The notes below the pieces were generated by a model that worked only from the letters and a program-made list of their open reading frames with translations, ran no database searches and was not told the DNA's origin. A DNA stretch of 64,000 nucleotides, taken from Simmondsia chinensis. Lineage: Eukaryota; Streptophyta; Magnoliopsida; Caryophyllales; Simmondsiaceae. The position numbers were made by a program, and so were the translations under genes. Shown piece by piece: positions 63,637 through 64,000 of the stretch. The DNA lies in assembly GCA_018398585.1 (NCBI GenBank), contig JAGTTD010000005.1, positions 10,839,355-10,903,354 of the forward strand, in the 5' to 3' direction. Every line of letters starts with the position of its first letter. Position 1 is the stretch's first letter.

Positions 63637-64000
63637 TGATGTGGTTTTAATGTAAGTGTAAAACCGCATACAAGCAAGTCATAGCTATAGCGGGTATATT
63701 GGTGTCGTATCCGGAGGGAATCCGTACAAAGTTTTGTACAATAATTGACCAGTGGTTAACATCTAGGTTTTTTGTTGCAATGGTTGAACAATTAACGAAA
63801 TGAAACAATAAATAGGGTTGTCAATCAATCATGTTAATTTAGATATGTGCTAGGGTTAGCCTAAATCGAACTTTGTCATTAGATTTTATCACGACAATGA
63901 CTTAAAAAGTTGAGGCGACAATTTCTAAACCTAGATTAATACTTAGGTTAAGGTTTTTGTTAAGACTTAGGGTAATAAACTAGTCTAAAGATATATAATA
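63637..64000. repeat. LTR-related segment at the right edge (orientation ambiguous)
   Basis: Starts TGATGTGGTTTTAATG and matches 58350-58735 directly and 60610-60996 in reverse. Preceding TATCACCGAAAAAAT resembles a reversed PBS region, which favours a minus-strand U5 end; as a plus 3' LTR it would complete the gag-protease element. Runs off the window. Confidence 0.55.

Overview
The window looks like a gene-poor stretch of a large plant nuclear genome, most likely a dicot angiosperm; I cannot name the species. I found no intact host gene. About nine tenths of the sequence is retrotransposon DNA: Ty1/Copia elements (Tork/Tnt1-like fragments, a SIRE/Maximus-like element, a small Copia), Ty3/Gypsy elements (two chromoviruses, two Athila-like, one Tat-lineage), a gag-only terminal-repeat element (TR-GAG type), and tRNA-derived SINEs. 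Met-tRNA, Asp-tRNA and Arg-type primer-binding sites, plant TATA boxes, and LTRs bounded by TG...CA support a plant nuclear origin. All coding regions are broken by stops, frameshifts or deletions.

Layout. 1-1880: a minus-strand Copia gag with its PBS and part of U5, cut by the LTR of a second, plus-strand Copia. 2246-2358: a SINE. 2632-7930: a complete but dead chromovirus (minus) with TSD gttat; its reverse transcriptase catalytic segment is replaced by foreign DNA that includes a piece of plastid rpoC2. 8065-23075: an old Athila-like element (minus) split by a younger Reina-like chromovirus (14539-20073, plus), with a SINE in one Athila LTR and a second type of SINE in its 3' region. 23161-25036: a possible solo LTR. 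25845-34949: a SIRE-like Copia with 1.4-1.5 kb LTRs and a candidate envelope-like region. 35894-52135: a gag-only element (minus) whose right LTR is interrupted by a Tat-lineage Gypsy (40030-51508, TSD acact). 52781-54090: a possible DNA-transposon remnant. 54351-58150: two SINEs in inverted orientation, one of them split by a small Copia (54642-58051) lacking integrase. 58350-64000: a second Athila-like region with gag and protease but no polymerase, and LTR-related segments in both orientations.

The most unusual locus is the 5.5 kb tail of the Tat element. Downstream of integrase it carries an antisense gene with an apparent intron, a block of about four 113-bp tandem repeats, and a second antisense unit that reads as an F-box protein with an F-box-associated region, with its own TATA-like box and poly(A)-like signal. 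This looks like a captured host gene. Next in interest are the plastid rpoC2 filler inside a retroelement RT, the SINE inverted duplication with a hairpin centre, the pol-free gag elements, and LTR length change through a 19-bp minisatellite.

Nesting gives relative ages: Athila before Reina; TR-GAG before Tat; Tat before the SINE in its protease; the inverted SINE before the small Copia. Family names come from motif recognition, not from database searches.
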